Of a DNA stretch of 7,277 nucleotides, positions 6,385-7,277 are shown piece by piece. The notes beneath the pieces were generated by a model that was not told where the DNA came from, made no database searches, and saw only the letters and a list, made by a program, of their open reading frames with translations. The DNA comes from Micrococcaceae bacterium. GTDB taxonomy: Bacteria > Actinomycetota > Actinomycetes > Actinomycetales > Micrococcaceae. A program made the translations under genes and the position numbers. Each line of letters starts with the position of its first letter. Within the stretch, counting starts at the first letter, position 1. The DNA lies in the NCBI GenBank assembly GCA_003486025.1, contig DNHA01000055.1, forward strand, positions 1,615 through 8,891, read 5' to 3'.

Positions 6385-7277
6385 ATGGAATTGCATCAGT
6401 TGAGAATCCTTCGCGAACTTGCCGATCTGGGTAGCGTGAACGCGGTAGCCAAGTCCCTGTATGTCTCACCATCGGCGGTCTCACAGCATCTGGCGCAACT
6501 TCAACGCAACTTCCCCGCGCCCCTGACGCAGAAGGAAGGACGTCGGCTGGTGCTCACGGCAGAAGGAAAAATGCTAGCTTCAGCCGCGGCGCGGGTTGCC
6601 TCGACTTTGTCCGAGGCCACGGCAAAAATTCGCACCCAGGAACAAGACCGAGACGAGCCAATTCGCATCGCCGGATTCCACTCAATCGGGCAGACGATTT
6701 TTGCCCCGATGCTCACCTATCCGGCAGGCCAGTTGCCTCCGCTTCATTTTTCTGATGAGGATGTCTCCCAGCAAGACTTCCCGGCACTGACTTCCACGTA
6801 CGACCTGGTCTTGGCACACCGCATGCCGCATACCACCCCGTGGCCCGAAGATCGGATTGCGGTGATTCCGTTGGCCTTTGAACCTCTGGACATTGCGATA
6901 CATCGCGATCACCCGTTAGCGCAGTTCGCTGAACTTTCTCCAGAGCAGGTCATCGATGAACGATGGGTGGTCTCCCGCTCCGGCTACTCACCTGCCGACG
7001 TTTTAGAAACCATTGCGGCACTAGCCGGAAGCGCTCCTCGCATTGATCATCGAGTCAACGACTACGCGACCGCCGGAGCATTGATCGAAGCCAGCGATTG
7101 CCTTGGAATCCTGCCGCGCTATACGGCGCGCCAGACACTATCGGAAACAGTGACTTTACGACCAATCAAGGGGCTGAATTCAGGTCGACAAATCGACCTG
7201 CTTCTCCGCGCCGAACATCTGCACCGCAGCACAGTCAACGACGTTATTGAAGCTATCCGAAGCACCGTACAGCGATT
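6385..7277 (+). CDS. LysR-type transcriptional regulator, probable regulator of tdh-kbl (3' end cut by window edge)
   Basis: From ATG 6385 the frame stays open for 297 codons to the right edge. LysR proteins are about 300 residues, so very little is missing. Residues 1-60 form the winged helix-turn-helix: MELHQLRILRELADLGSVNA, then AKSLYVSPSAVSQHLAQLQR as the recognition part, then the wing EGRRLVLTAEG (51-61). A linker helix follows (about 62-90). The effector domain starts at PIRIAGFHSIG (92-102) with the typical short beta-strand opening, and continues to a GILPRYTAR segment near residue 242. The wing lacks the usual LFxR before GR (PLTQKEGRR). It is divergent from tdh with 136 bp between starts, the usual arrangement of a LysR regulator and its target, so control of threonine degradation is inferred. 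The inducer is unknown. No ribosome binding site is visible, and the ATG may be leaderless. Confidence 0.9.
   Translation, partial: MELHQLRILRELADLGSVNAVAKSLYVSPSAVSQHLAQLQRNFPAPLTQKEGRRLVLTAEGKMLASAAARVASTLSEATAKIRTQEQDRDEPIRIAGFHSIGQTIFAPMLTYPAGQLPPLHFSDEDVSQQDFPALTSTYDLVLAHRMPHTTPWPEDRIAVIPLAFEPLDIAIHRDHPLAQFAELSPEQVIDERWVVSRSGYSPADVLETIAALAGSAPRIDHRVNDYATAGALIEASDCLGILPRYTARQTLSETVTLRPIKGLNSGRQIDLLLRAEHLHRSTVNDVIEAIRSTVQR

Noticed and set aside
1..7277. tRNA/rRNA genes, CRISPR arrays, insertion sequences, riboswitches, toxin-antitoxin or defence genes
   Set aside because: No cloverleaf or rRNA-like sequence, regularly spaced repeats, transposase motifs or target-site duplications were seen by eye. 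All gaps between genes are about 200 bp or less and are accounted for.

Overview
The window looks like ordinary chromosome from a moderately GC-rich actinobacterium, most likely a member of the Micrococcaceae (Arthrobacter/Glutamicibacter type). That placement is inferred from protein style: an actinobacterial CPBP protease variant, an HutI of the NCNPGTSYTSNM type, and the mixed codon use. No marker gene in the window proves it. No RNA gene, insertion sequence, CRISPR array or phage gene was seen.

Layout, left to right. Positions 1-307 (minus) hold a GNAT acetyltransferase cut by the window edge. Positions 369-1139 (minus) encode a membrane-embedded CPBP/CAAX-type protease, with a plausible promoter at 1209-1236. 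A terminator hairpin at 1245-1296 closes the next minus-strand gene, tpx (thiol peroxidase, 1342-1842). A short intergenic region separates tpx from a divergent plus-strand SAM-dependent methyltransferase (1976-2609). Its reading frame is broken by one extra T in a T-run at 2063-2066. The methyltransferase converges with hutI (imidazolonepropionase, minus, 2599-3792), and their 3' ends overlap by 11 bp. A strong hairpin at 3941-3982 ends the next minus-strand operon, tdh-kbl (6248 to 3992). Divergent from tdh is a LysR-type regulator starting at 6385 and running off the right edge.

How the genes work together. tdh and kbl form the classical two-step threonine degradation route: threonine to 2-amino-3-ketobutyrate, then glycine plus acetyl-CoA. 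The kbl ribosome binding site overlaps the tdh stop codon. The divergent LysR gene is the natural candidate regulator, and the 136-bp intergenic region carries two clean inverted repeats that could be its sites. hutI belongs to histidine degradation but stands here without hutU or hutH.

The points most worth checking are the methyltransferase frameshift, an Asn in HutI where the family has a metal-binding Asp, and the paired inverted repeats between tdh and the LysR gene. I found no evidence for an undescribed multi-gene system.
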